A DNA stretch of 64,000 nt. It comes from Gymnogyps californianus (taxonomy: Eukaryota > Chordata > Aves > Accipitriformes > Cathartidae). The notes beneath the pieces were generated by a model, which was not told where the DNA came from, did no database searches, and saw only the letters and a program-made list of their open reading frames with translations. Of this stretch, positions 11,610 to 25,000 are shown piece by piece; the stretch's first letter is position 1, and every line of letters begins with the position of its first letter. A program made the position numbers and the translations under genes. The stretch covers positions 9,167,294 through 9,231,293 of the forward strand of contig NC_059482.1 in assembly GCF_018139145.2 (NCBI RefSeq), in the 5' to 3' direction.

Positions 11610-13974
11610 CTCTTTTTCCCACTGAAATTATCCACATTTATTTTTGATTAAAAAAAAGTTAATCGAGACATTATGCACTAGTGTGTCAATTTTTGTTATA
11701 GAGTGTATGTTACTGCACATCTCGGTTCTAAACATCAGTTAACAGCTTAAAATAGGTGTAGTAAAAAGCATATGAAACCTTAAGCATCACTATGAAGTCT
11801 TACTCATGTACAAAAATGTTAGACTTGCTGAATCTGATGCTTAATTCAGGCCTCACTATATTGAGGAACCTTTTTGAACAATTTTAACTTTTTTTTTAGA
11901 TAATAGCTTTAGAAGTTTTCAGCCTTATTCTGTTTCTAAATCTGCTGCTGAAACACATATTTCTCTCATCTGTTCTGACTCACCTCTTTCCAATCCCTAA
12001 TGGCTTCCCCCTGCCTGCCCTTGAGTTATAGACCATTTCTGAAATGCTGTATGACAGCACTTTCTTGCAGTGTTTTCAAAAAAGAAAAATTGGCTGTTTA
12101 TCTCTCAAAGTCCTGAAAAAGAACTTTTGCTCTTAGCATTTTCATGAGGTAGAGGGCCAAGGTTGGTTTCTTATTCCACTGTATCAGATGGGAATACAGT
12201 ATCAGGAAAAGTAATATAGATAACTCTTTAATCAAGGTCCCAGTCTTGCAAAGCACTAATCTTTTCTTAAGGGTACTAAGTATTCTCTGTTCCCACAGAA
12301 GGCAGTGTAGGCCAAGCACACTCAGCAGTATCCTCAAGATCTGAAACTTAACGGTGTTTAGTCTGAGCTGGTACATATATACTAAAAAAGATTCACGATA
12401 TGGAAATCAAGACAGCAGGAGGTAGGTGATCCAGCTTGGTGACTTACACTAATAATTAATAACTTTCCTTGTTTCTTACATGAACAATAACCAGCAGTAG
12501 ATCTTGTGCGTTTTCACTGCTGATTGGGAAAGTCCTTAGTAACATACAACTTTTCTATATGAAGGGAAATAATTGAATCAATGCAACCAAATCACCTTTG
12601 ATCTTCTCAGTGTAAGCTCAAGATGATGACCTGTGTAAGTCCATCACTATTAAGAAATTTTCTGTCTTGAATATATACATTTTTACTGTCTTTGGCACAT
12701 GATCTTTTAAAATATGGACATTAGAAATTGCTATGTTATTATAACAGTGACTTTGACAGTGTTACGCAAAGCTGTCTACCTACCCTTCCTGAATGGTTTA
12801 GTTTAAAAAGCCAAGGATTTTGATTTTGTTTATTTATTGAGCTACAATAATATTAATTAGAGGGATATCTGCTGAATTGCTCTCAGTTCCTTTCAGCTTT
12901 GTCTTTTATGTACCATTTGTTGTAAAAATTTAAGGGGATTCCATGTTTCTTAAACATCTTATTGGGAGGGCTGTTCAGAGATACTGCCCCTGAAGGTACC
13001 ACTCAAAACATATGCAAAAAGTCTAGTTCCCTATTGTTTCTTCTCCATGTTCTTCCTGCACCCATTCTTTGCTCTGCCGTTCAGCATTTTAGGATTCCTA
13101 GATTATAATTCTGATGCCCACCTTTTGTCATCACAGGAAGTTTTGCACTTGGCTAGCGCTAAAACTCACTCTGTAGGATTCTGCTAGCGCCAGAGTGTAA
13201 CACTGTAGTGTTTGTTCTGAATTAGCTTGGTCTTCCATGTATGGCTTTCAATTGCAGTATATTAAACTTAATTTTTTGTAGTTCTATATTAATTTCTAAT
13301 TGTTCATCTACAAGGAATGACCTGTAAAGGAGTTACCTATTTAATTCTTCTCTTGAAATTTGGTATCACAGGATTACCATAGTCTTTTGGGGGGAAGACG
13401 CTTTGCAATGAAACTTCCACTCATTTAGACTCTTTTAGATGTTTCATTACTTGCATCCTTTTTCTTGTTTCCTCCCAATTAATTTTTTTTCATTAGCAAG
13501 TCCTTGACTGAACCATTTCGAGCAGAAGAGATGAAAAAGCATGTAAATAATGAAGTAATACATACTTACAGAGTGGGTACAGGTGGGTTGTTCTTAGCAG
13601 ACTTTTGTGTTCAATGATGCTTAAGGCAATTTAATATCACAGAAGAAAGCCAGCTTCCCTCCTTCAGCTGAACAAAAACAAAGTACAGTTGTGTGGGTTT
13701 TTTTTTTTAACACTGGCAGAGCACTATATGCAGTATTTTATCACTAATTTCTCATCCCATCAGCCAAATGCCATAGGCTAGTTCTGTCTGGTGACTGATT
13801 CTCTGTATCTTTCAGATCCTTCTAAAAGAAGCTCTTAATCTGAGGGTGGAGAAGGGCAAAATGTATTTTACTGAGTGAGAGTTAAAGTGGTAAAACCAAG
13901 TTCAGTTAGGGAGAAAAAAGGTGAATGTGAAGAGGATGAGAAAAACACTCCTTTAGTGCCTCTTAATCAGTGAT
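11610..13974. other. Non-genic DNA with a small repeated GCTAGCGC motif
   Basis: GCTAGCGC occurs at 13152-13159 and again at 13183-13190, and CACTCTG (13167-13173) is matched by CAGAGTG (13191-13197) in inverted orientation. No gene or mobile element was otherwise seen. Confidence 0.5.
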
Positions 13975-14142
13975 CCCCAAATGCTTTGCAAAGCCTCACG
14001 GTGCTCTGCATGATAGAGAAATGTTACACACTGGAAAGCTGAGTCACAAAGAGGAACTTTGAGTATGGTCTACTACTGAAGACTGCAGCCAGTTCGTGGC
14101 AGAGTCAAAACCAGTTGCTCCATTAGAACAGTCTGTCAGTGC
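13975..14142 (+). repeat. Ancient MIR-type SINE-like fossil
   Basis: The order of words follows the 3' half of MIR-type amniote SINEs. A 'CCCCAAATGCTTTGCAAAG' start is followed by 'GGAAAGCTGAGTCACAAAGAGG', then a degraded middle, then 'GTGGCAGAGTCAAAACCAG'. In MIR consensus these correspond to GGAAACTGAGGCACAGAGAGG and GTGGCAGAGCCGGGATTAGAACC. Many substitutions separate it from that consensus, as expected for an element predating bird radiation. The family assignment is from memory of the consensus; a profile search is needed to name the subfamily. Confidence 0.55.
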
Positions 14143-15158
14143 TATTTTTGTGTTTTTAATCTACAGTTTCTGAATTCGCTTTATGCATGAAGACCAACTG
14201 AGAAAATAGAGATGAGAAAGGGAAGCTATGAAAAGGGCATGAAATTTAAGCTAAAAACTACTACCTTCTCATGAGCTGTGAGCTCCTCTCACATGGCACT
14301 GGCAAAAGCAGAGGTCTCTTGCTGCCTTATATTAAAAGTTGAGACAGTACATCTCATGTACTAATTCCTTTTACACAGATCCAAGTGATAAAGCTGCCAT
14401 TTGAGTTAACCCAAGTAAGACTGCGTCACTTATGGGGGTGATACATTAACAAAAAGGTAAGCAAGGATCCTGTCAGCATTCCAGCTCTTCCTGTAAGGTC
14501 CTAAACAGAGAAGTCCTCTGCTTCCTGTCTTTTCCTGTAACACCTGAAGTTTCTAAAGGAGAGAATACAGTTTTCTGCAGTAGCAAAACACAACAGTTTT
14601 CTTCAGGAGCTTTGGCTGAAATAGAACTGCAGTGTTTGACCTTAGCAAAATTAAGTAAGGACTAGAAGAGCCATGTCTTACAATGAAGAGACAGGAATAT
14701 GGAGTAGCTCTGCTTCCAGATTATATGAATATCTTCTTTTTTGGTGACCTAGTGAAAATGGAAATTCAATATTTATAAAATCTAAAATGAAATTTTCAAG
14801 AAAATATTGAAGTGTTTTCTAACAGAAAGATACAGCTGTGCCTAGTCTTTGAGGAGGTGCCCATATTTGTTGTTTGATTGCTGACCAAATGATTTCTTGC
14901 TTTCAAATGTATTACTGGTACTTGGTCTACAACTTGCAGTTTAAACATCTATTAAATATTTGATGTGCATCACAAATAACCATAGGTAATGCTTATGTAT
15001 ACATTTTCCAAAATATACCTTTAAGACACAGTATAGTAAATTTAAAGTGGAACAGTAACCATAAAAGCTGCATTCTAGTCTGAGTGTGCAGTTGGGTATT
15101 TTATGACTAAAGCTGTTACTACTTTAACACTTGATGTTTATCATTGGATAAGGACCTT

Positions 15159-15180
15159 CCCCCCCCCCCCCCCCCCCCCC
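15159..15180. repeat. C22 homopolymer
   Basis: Twenty-two consecutive C residues, followed by the C-rich segment AAACCCAACCCACC. The complementary strand is a G22 run able to form G-quadruplexes. Long poly-C runs are hard to sequence, so the length may be inexact. Confidence 0.9.
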
Positions 15181-16062
15181 AAACCCAACCCACCTTAACA
15201 GGGACTTAGCACCTGGACTTTTTGTAATTAATCTAAACATCTCATTTTAAAAACCTATATATATGAAAGAGCTGTTATATAGGACAGCCACTATGGTTAC
15301 AAAGATTATTGTTGATATATCTGAAACTTATGTAAAAGTACAAATAAGTTTGCAATAAATAAATGAATTGGAATAAGTTTATTGCTAGCTATTTTTATTT
15401 TAGTATTGAAATTTTCCTGCTAAAATCTCAAATGAGTACTGATGCAGGGGAAGACACCTTTATGAAGTACTTTATGAAGCTTTATTTACAATCTGCTAGA
15501 GAAATAACACCTAAATTGAAACATGTATGTGGACATACAAGCTCTTGAATATGAATTTTAGCAGTTACTCTGGACTTGTGTTTTCATAATATAGAGCAAA
15601 TTCTGTCTCTTCAACTCCTCAGATGAGAGTCCAGATGCCAAACTTCTGTCATAAACCTTTTTTATACCCTAGTAAAAGCTTTGTAGATCCAGAGGCTAGT
15701 TCTCCTGGGACTATGTTTTTCCTCAGGGGGGAAGGGAGAATTTTTTTCAGTTCTCACTTTGTCAAACTCAAACAGACAATGAAGGCAAATACAAAGTTAA
15801 AGCAATTGAGTATAAATAATAAATGCACAGATATCAGGGTGTTTGTTTTATTTTCCCCATACTGTGGCTTTATATTAATTCAGTACTATCAATGTGCTAA
15901 AGCTCATTTAATATAAATTGATCCTTAAGATAAAACTTCCCATTTTTTTATGATGTAGTGATGACAGACGTGTCAACGTAGCGAAGAAAAACAGTATGGT
16001 AAACTGGTATTTGAAAATCCAGCTGTTCTTGTTTGTAAATTATATAATACAATCAACTAAAA

Positions 16063-16094
16063 ATTGTAGCATATATATTTATTGTAGCATATAT
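16063..16094 (+). repeat. Short tandem duplication, period 18
   Basis: ATTGTAGCATATAT appears at 16063-16076 and again, unchanged, at 16081-16094. It is a minor local duplication in A+T-rich DNA. Confidence 0.85.
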
Positions 16095-18261
16095 CATAGC
16101 TTATATCACTGTTTTTAAATAATCATAAATCACTTTCTTTTTTCACTAAAATATTAGTAGATTTGAACTTTATTTACTGAAGATAATCTAATGCTATTCT
16201 ATTTTACTCTGTTCTGACGACAACTTTGGACACTTAGGTGCGTCTTTCTCTTGAAGGTAAACAAATTTCTCACATGGTCTTTCTGACTTAGGCATTAGTG
16301 TTGCCTGGATACAGCTGGTGCTATTCAAATAGTCTGCTGCAATGCTGTCAGCATAGCCATTCTGTTACATTGATTTATAAATGCATTATCTGTAAAAGCA
16401 GCTCAGCCTTTTACATGAGCAAAGGACAGGAGCCAATAGAATGTAATTTAGTTAGCTTTTTACGAGAGGTGTTGGTTTCCCAATGTCTTACAGAAAAGTC
16501 AGATACTTTACAACAGATGAAGGTTGAATGCTAACAGTGTTTATTTACCTTTCAACATTACTGTCCTAGGGGGCATCTTTATCTCTATCATTCACTAATT
16601 TAAGTTCTGCAAGTTACAAAGTTAAAAATGCCAATGGTAACTGTCAAATCAGCTGAGAGATGTTGGCACTTTACAGCTAACATTTTTGCAACTCTTCTGT
16701 AAGTTTTCCTAGTTTCGTTCATATATACCATATTTTCAATCCTTATCATGACAACACCCTGAGAGCTTTGGAGTTTTTTACTTACAGTGCACGTTACTGT
16801 AATAACCTAAATCACAGTGATCCAGATTGTCTTCGTATACCAGTTTAATATCTCTGTGAGAGCTGAAAATCAAAGCCTTAGAATAGTTAATTTCACTTGT
16901 ACAAAATATGACTTCATCAGTTGTTCCATAGTTCAACTCCTGCACTTTAATAAAAAGTAACTTTCTTAGTAGTGTCAGAAATATCAATGAATGGCAATGT
17001 CTGGGTGAACACCTAGAGGAGGAGATGTTATCGTAAGTTAAGCATGCTGCAGGACTCTGCAGTGAAAAATAAGTAAAAAATTATAGCGGTAGTCACGGCA
17101 AACCTTGCAGCAGTACATAGGAGCTGCACTATACTATTTTAAACAGGATGTAATTAACATATGAAAGTCGCTGTTGAAAAGAATTTTTGGAGCTGAGAAG
17201 CAGATTTTTATAAATCTTAGTGTTTCATGATCTATTCTGTGAAGCATCTGGTACTCATCATTGTCTGAGGCAGGATTTTAGTAATACCTTAGTCTGCTTT
17301 GTAATAGCCTGAATGTAATTAATAATTTACCATTGAATTTCTTAACATAGCACACACTATGCCCCATTGCAAACACTGCATTATTTACACAGCCTACAGT
17401 AAGGGACTTAGACAAGGGACATGGTGTTTAAGCAGATTTGCAGCTGTCATAATGGTCATTTACAACTAGGAATCCGTCAAGGCATCTCTGAAGTTGTTCT
17501 CTATTCAGGTAAAAGACTGTGTTAACTCTCTACCTACCCAGCACTAGGTGAGCACATTCATGATTTTGGATCAACTTTTCCCCTGGTTTGTGCTGTAGAA
17601 CTGAGATACTGAGATCCACTAGATTCTATAGCCAAAACTATAATTTTACTAAGAGTTTGTCTGGAATTAAAGAAACTGTTCCATTAATTCATTAAAGGAA
17701 TATGGTCTTATATGGGCAGACCCTGTTAACAAGTGCTAAGACTCTAGTGTTCACTGGTGTTTCTAGAAATGGCAGCTGGGTATTTGAAATCTTTCTTCAA
17801 AAAGACAAGATTCTTCATAATGAGAGTGAATGCTAGCAAGGTGAACAAAATTTCAGAGAAAAAGCCTTGCTGCTGGAATCTAGTAAGAGGTTACTTGAAG
17901 AGAGAGCAGGTTGTTAATGACACTTATTTTATTGAATAGTAGCGACACCTACTATTTTTCAAATGCATGCAGTTTTCCTGACATAGTGTCTAATAATGTG
18001 TTGCATGTTAACAAAATGGAGATTGTTTGTTCTCATGTTGGTCTGGTAAGCTGGATCTTATTTAGTCATTGTAGCTGACCAGAATAGACAAGTACTGTTC
18101 TGTGTAGTGCAAGAAAGATACAAATACATATTGTGTATAGGTCTTTATTTTAGCATAACATACCATGTTTTGTACCTACTTGCACTAAATTCTACACTAA
18201 AATCTACTGTACTTTAAAAACAAGCTGCATTTAAATTCTCTGTAGCCCTCTGCAGGTGAGT

Positions 18262-18390
18262 GAATTGGGGCAGGGGCTGTATTTGGGTTCTGTGTGTTCA
18301 ATTCATACCACAGTGGGGCCCTCAACTCCCAGATTGATCATCTAGGTGCTATTGCAATAAAAAAGTAATAATGATAATAATAAAATTAAC
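18262..18390 (+). repeat. Ancient CR1/L3-type retroelement 3' end
   Basis: The words GGGGCAGGGGCTGT, CCACAGTGGGGCCCT and TCTAGGTGCTATTGCAATA are followed by a tail of repeated AATAAT-like units to about 18390. This order matches the 3' ends of very old amniote LINEs (CR1/L3 class) and of SINEs sharing that end, which I know as '...GCAGGGACTGT... AATGGGGCCCTGAT ... CTAGGTGCTACYRYAATA(AATAAT)n'. The tail orientation makes it plus strand. It is diverged and 5'-truncated. The subfamily needs a library search. Confidence 0.6.
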
Positions 18391-21300
18391 AGCTATAGTT
18401 AGCTGTGACAAGCTGAGCATTTTTTTTTTCACCTCCAGCTGGTAGGAAATTGCAGTACATATTTTTCTCCAGACATAGTCTTGTACTTAGGCTTTCCATT
18501 ACGTAGAAAAATATCCCTGCATTTTCTTGCTCACTTTATCTGTTCATCTGCTTTCGTGACCTTACCAATATGAAACCTTGTAAAGTAGTGAACTAACACT
18601 GACAGACACAGGAGGTCAGACACATGTATTTGCTGTAATGAGTGATGCTTATATGCTTATATTAGCATCAGTGTTACTTCCAGACTGTTAGATAAACAGG
18701 TATCAAGGTTGAGTTTGCTACCATTATCGGAACTGCTTGCATGTTTCTGCTTTTTCTGGCTTAATCACTGCAGAAAAATCGAACAATTTTTGTATTTTTT
18801 TAAATTGTAGATCTTAGATTGAAGCAAAGCACAAATTTGCTAGATTTCTTGCTCTGATGAAAATGTTTACTTGTCTGACTCCTCATGAGATGTTGCTGCA
18901 GTACGACTGTACTGAGTGCTCTGGCTGTTGCTGTTCATGGAGCTAAGTCTTCTCTTCACAGACATAGTAAACTGTTATGTATGCTACTGCTGCTACGTGT
19001 TCATTTAAAAAGAAAAACAAGTATCTTTGCTTGCAAAATTAGAGTTCAAATCTTTGACATTTTGGTAGTTGCTGTATATAGAAACATGAGAAAAGTGTTT
19101 TTAACATTCAAATGAGGTCTACATTGGCCATCAGCTATATAAAAACAACTTAAAGGAGGGGCAACTTGAATCTCCTGAGAACTGAAGAAGGGCCATGCCA
19201 ACAGAGGAGATGAACAACAATTTATGAATGAAAGAGTAAAAGACATGGAACAAGTATAAATTGTTCATTTCTGTTATACAACAGCCCAGATTCTAAAAAT
19301 TGACAGTTAAGGGACACAGCTAGGAGCTGCCTGTGAACCATCAGTGTATACATATATTTTATCTAACACCTTCTTCCATCCATTTATATTGGTCTCTATG
19401 GCTTCTTGTGACGTGATGCTCCAGACTTATGTGTGTTTGGGGGAAAAAGAAAACTTTAAATTCTTTAAAGATTACACTGGCTCATTTTATTGGTTGATTT
19501 CTAGTTCATGTAGTGTAAGAAATTTTAAATAATCTTAAGGTTTTTATGTATCATTCATTCTTTATAGACCACTGTCTTACCCTCTTTCAGTCATTTATTT
19601 TCCAAAATGAAGAGACTTAATGCAACTCCTGTCATCTTGTATGAAAGCCATACTGTAGCTCTTATGATTCTTGTTGTTGTTCTTTGTGTCATTTCTAGTT
19701 CTACCATATGCTTTTTTGAGATGGCATAAATATAACTTCATGTAGTTTCCAAATGCTGGGATTACCATTTTGTAATGTAGAGTTCCACAGATCTGAAAGG
19801 GAATGGAATCAGGTCCTTATTTTTGAAATCAGAATTTTTCTACTTAAAAGCTTCCTTTCTGACTTCTGTATATGTCTTCACACAACTGGTGTGACTTGTC
19901 TGGAGTCAATATTACAACGATTGAGTATTTTGGCATTATTATTTTCTGGGTTTGTGTCATTGTGTCTGTTACCACCCTCCCCCGCTCCCCGCTGTATTTC
20001 ACAAGCCTTCTTGATAGGAGCTAACTATTGAGCTGGCATTTTCAGAGATTATCTGTAGTGTTTCCAAAATGTCCTTGCTGCGTATTTATTAGGAATTTAG
20101 GTTATTCCCCTCTGAGTTTAATTTTGTCTTCCATTGCATGTGTCATGTGTCATTCTATATTGTACATTCTTTCTTCATTGTTCTTCGCAATTTGTTTTTA
20201 TATTGTTGAATCTGTTTCTGTCATCTGAAAACACTGTTATCTCACTATTCCTTGTCAGGTCATTTCTGAACTTCCATGAAGATTTTCTGGTAATACTGTT
20301 TCTTATCCTAAGACATCAACTTGATGTGATTTGATAATTCTACATATTAGGACTAAACTCTTCCTAAAACTAAACCATTAGAATTTTGTGGAAAGGGCAC
20401 TTGAGATGGTAATTCTAAATAAAATGGAGAAACTTCTGCAGCCAGAAAATTTAGAGGGGGAAGTATTTTGATTAAGCTTGTTGCAAAGCAGTCAATAAAG
20501 TAGTCTTCCATTCAGTGAAAGTTATAGTTTACCAATTACATAGAGGGATGATTTAGACTTTTCAAAGTCCTCCTCATCTTATAAAGAGTAGACACAGTGA
20601 GAAACCAAGTAACAGCGTAATAAAAATGTGAAGAAAATAAGGTGAAGGTAGGTATACCAGAGCTACAGTGTATTTATGTATCCTAAACTGTGAAAAGATG
20701 CAACAGTTATCATGTTGTGATGTCCAGGTCAAGGTGTAGGCAGAAGAATGGAATATTAGAGTTTACGTCAATGAGTTTCCTAGACACATCTAGGAATTTA
20801 AAAACAGTAAATGCTTCCTATATATATTAGTATTTTATGTAATGTTTTTCCAGGCCTGACATGTAGCTATGTAATTCCATATGAAAACAAATACAAAGCA
20901 CAAGAAATTAAAAGATACTGAAATTCAGAAAAAAAACTTTTTAAGTTACAATCTTCAAGTCTTGAAAGGCTAGAATAAAATAAAGGCAATATAGGGTCAA
21001 CCGCTCAGTACTGTGCAAGATTTAATTAAAAACTACCCTACTGCTAGCAAAATTGTTTTGTTTTCATTTTGCCATCTTCAGGAAAAAATACAATAACTTT
21101 CAGTTATCTCCCAGTATTTAAGGATTTTTTGTTATGCTTTTTAAAATAACGATAAATAGAATATGAATGTTCTGAAATTAGTAATAACTTCTTAAATATT
21201 ATGAGTACACATTGAAAAAAATTTGATTTTTATCTGTTAGAGATTTAGTATCTTTAGTGTAAGTAGTAATGATAAACTAATATCTAATAGTATCAGAATA

Positions 21301-21459
21301 CTATGTATTTGCAGCAATATTTACCTATGTGCCAGAAGTGGTTAGAGCAACCATTATAAATGTAAGCATCCTGTTTCAGTGGTATCTTAACGCCCCTCCA
21401 AATCTTTAGTTTAATGTCCTACTTAGACTACTCCTGATATTGCTTCATCCACAGTTTGA
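18391..21459. other. Non-genic A+T-rich DNA
   Basis: No gene or transposon is recognised. The open frames at 18885-19115 and 19753-20031 are short and of random-like composition. TGATGCT (18643-18649) and AGCATCA (18664-18670) form a small 7-bp inverted repeat. Confidence 0.55.
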
Positions 21460-21870
21460 ACTGGCTCACCCCGAGAACTCAGAGTGCCTTCTTTTCCTTT
21501 TAAATTTCTGTGGTTCACACAAGACATTTGCCCAACTTAATTACAGGTTTCAGTAGCTTTGTGTGTCCTCTTCTGGCTGGAGTTGAGCTGGCTAAATAGA
21601 TTCACACCCCACTCCGCTCATCATTGCACTCGTACCCGAGGACAGTGGTGTCTTAAATAGGCTGGCTGAGCTCACTGGTCACTCACTAATTCATATCAGT
21701 CTTATTGGAGTGAGTTGATTAAAACAGTGTGTCAAGGAGTGATTAATCAAGGAGTTCAGCTGCCAGTAATGCGGACACAGTAAATTCCGGCAGGGAGACT
21801 AACAAGCAGCTGGGGACAATATTCTCTTCAGCAGCGTATTTGTAGCCAGAAGAGGACAGATGTCTCCAGC
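21460..21870. promoter_or_regulatory. Candidate conserved regulatory block
   Basis: This stretch stands out for complexity and CpG content, with seven CpG between 21472 and 21836 in a CpG-poor background. It contains a palindromic homeodomain-type site, TGATTAATCA (21740-21749), a nearby TTGATTAAAA, and a perfect 14-bp inverted repeat, GTCCTCTTCTGGCT (21565-21578) with AGCCAGAAGAGGAC (21844-21857). It has no long open frame. These traits resemble vertebrate enhancers, but function and conservation are inferred only. Confidence 0.3.
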
Positions 21871-21991
21871 CTAATTCACTCTGAAATCTCCCTCAGACTA
21901 TAATAAGTAGTTAATATAGACTTGCTTTTCCTCTGGCCTCTCAGCTTGAACTGAGCTTTCACAAACTACCTGAGTTGTTTTCAAGTACTAT

Positions 21992-22008
21992 CCCCCCCCC
22001 CCCCCCCC
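21992..22008. repeat. C17 homopolymer
   Basis: Seventeen consecutive C residues lie just beyond the candidate regulatory block. The complementary strand could form G-quadruplexes. The exact length is uncertain in sequencing. Confidence 0.9.
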
Positions 22009-25000
22009 AACAGTCACTCACATCCTTCCCCGTATTCGGTCTGTGTTTGCAGAATCACCTCATTTCACAGCTCTTAATTAGTTGCAAAGCCAGTGGCAGC
22101 CCTACCGCTGTGCCACCTAACCCTCTCACTTATGTTATGTTGCTTTCTTCTCCAGACAACACATAACAACAGCTCTAATCCCATCTGTGAGCTACTGTCA
22201 TTTGTGATTTTTTTTTTATAGCATCATGTGTATTTTTTTTTTGCTTCACACTTAGATGAGAGGTGTTAATTTGTAAATAAAAAAATAAAATTAAAACAGT
22301 GAAAGCAAGAAGGAGAAGCCACTGCCAACTAAAAAGATGATCAGGGAATTAGAGAACCAACTCAGCTTGCTGCAGTGCTTGCTGGCTGCATTGATTTGTT
22401 GATTGATTCAGTTGGTAGCTCTGACTCCAGAGTCACGTATTACTAACTGGGTTCTTTTAATGTTATCATTTACACCATCCACGTCTCTTGGTACCAAGTT
22501 CATCAATATTGCATTACTTGAAGAGGAGGAGGTAGAAATAAGGTGTTTTCACTCATGATGACCATCTCAGATGAGATCAACTGAGATCTGTCTTACTTGC
22601 AACCTCAGTTTTGATTCTGAACTCTGTTAGATTAGGAAAAATCTCTTAGTTTTTCTCTTCCTTATTTGATTCTTTGGAGCCTTACAGAGTTTTGCTGAAA
22701 TCTCTTCAGCTCAGTTCATCTAACTAATCCAAACATTGTTTGCAAATCTAGCTAATTTTAGGGATTTTGCAGTTTGGGGTAGATTTTGGGGTAGGTCTGC
22801 TTCATATTTGGGGTAAAGCTCTACTTCACTCAACATAAAAATTGTCATATTGAATTTGATAAATAAAACAAGTGACACCACAGTGTGTAACCCCAAATGA
22901 TTTATTAATCCATAGTAAATAATCTATCTATAGGGACTCTTCCATTAAAACCCTGTGTAGGCAGCCTGAGACTGAGGTATGAGTCCATCAGTATGAGTTT
23001 GTGAGTATTTTTCTAATCTTGTTTAAATTCTCTGGTAAAATAATACTACTCCAATATGCCACAAAACTTGAACTCTTTTAAACGTAAAAATACTTTATAA
23101 AATGTAAAATTAATCTATTTTGAACTGAATCTACAATTCATTTCTGCGAAACTACAATAGTTTAAAGAATATAATGCCTGTATGACTGAGAATATTGATC
23201 TTACATATGATTAAAAAAAATAGAGATACAAGACTAAAAGAAAAAACAAGAAAAATAAGATTAGAAAAAACACACCAGTTATACCTTGTATAACTTGTTT
23301 TATATATGCTTACAACTGCCATCTGATTCTCTTTTTTTATAAAGAGTTGAAACTTTCCTGTCACCTCTGATGTGAAAGTCCTAACAACCTATAATCTATG
23401 TGTGCATGTGCATTCACATATGTAAGCATATAATTTCAAGCATATATATGTACATTATGTAATATGCATTGCTCTGGTAACTTTAATGATTTTGATGCAT
23501 TTTTTTGAATAGGAAATAATAAAGCCTAAATATGATTTGAATATTGGTGTTAAAATGCTTTCAATATTTCTCTTCTCAAGGAATAGTGATTCAACAAAAA
23601 TGTTCAGATTATTTTCTCCAAAGGTTTATAATTAATTTAGAACACAGCAACATGTAAACTTTGTAAGTGGTTTCCTTCAGATAGAATTATCTTGTGTTTT
23701 TAAATTCTATCATGGCAAGCTACCTGTAGGAATAGGGATTTAACAGTACTTCTAGATTTATACAATGCATGGTTTTGCATTCTAGATTTAACAACATTGC
23801 AGAATTAATTTCAAATGAAACTTTCCCTCTACTTTATGGTAGGGAAAAAAAGTTTCACACGAAGCTGGTGTTCAGTAGAGGGTTCAAGAACTTCACTTCT
23901 GATTTGGGTTATAAAATGAGATCTGAAATCAGGTGTGTTTCAAGTGGTTTGAGGCTTCCTTTACAAATCCCTGGTGCTAAGCAGTTTCACCTCAGAACTC
24001 TGACAAGGGATTTGCACGTATTGTCTGACAGAAATATCAGCATCTAAAGACACTGAAAATTTCTGAGTGCCTGAGGTCAGTCAGCATTTAGCAAACCTTG
24101 CATGAGAACACCCCTATGGATTATGCTGGCTATTGTTTTGCATTATTCATTGGTGTACTTGAAATGGTATGAATCTAGATGTGATAGACACATGTAATTC
24201 GAGGTGAAACCTTCATATTAATGTATTTAATATTTGATACACATTTGCAATAATTTAATACATCCATATGCGAATAATCTAAAGAAGGCTTTAAAGAAAG
24301 TTATAGAGTAAGTTTAGGAAATTGTTCAAGTCACAGACCTAATAGTTCTCCTGACCTTGATAGAACTGCGTAAGTATTTACATTTAAAATACCGCTGTAT
24401 TTTTTCTTAGCTTATTTGTACTTTCTTAGTATTTAAGCTCCTTGATAGTATTTTGGCTGAAACATTACACTGGGATACAACATACATGAGTAAAGAAGGA
24501 CTGTTGTTTTATTTCAGTAAATACACGCTTTGTGTATTTTGTAGCATGCTGGTTTTAAAGAATAGCTTCACCTATGAGGAGGGAAGCAGTGCGCCAGGAT
24601 GAGTAAGATCTGAGTTTTGTTCCCATTTGTGCCCTAGATTGCTAAACAGTCTTATGAAAATCACCGCTTCTCTCTGACTGAACTTTACCAGTAATAAAAT
24701 TGTGATTCTGATATTTGTATTCTTTGAAGTGTTTTGAGAACCGCTGATTAAATGTACTGTGTAAGAGATGCGTGTTACTGTCACTGTTCTGATTCTTTTG
24801 AGAAACATTCCTTGATGTTTGCATATTCAGTTTTATATCCAAACAGACCAGGTTTTCAATTGATTCTGGTGGATTTGGAGTTTTTGTTGTTTATGAGATG
24901 TACTCCATGCACCAGAACATTTACTGCCTCGTGGCAAATACGTCTGGATTGCTGCCTTTTGCTCTTCGAGTGTGAGAAGATATGGTTGTGATTGCACTGT

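Larger units (their letters stand above)
14143..18261. other. Non-genic A+T-rich DNA
   Basis: It holds the C22 run and the short ATTGTAGCATATAT duplication listed separately. Short open frames here look like chance. No RNA gene or recognisable mobile element was seen. Confidence 0.6.
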
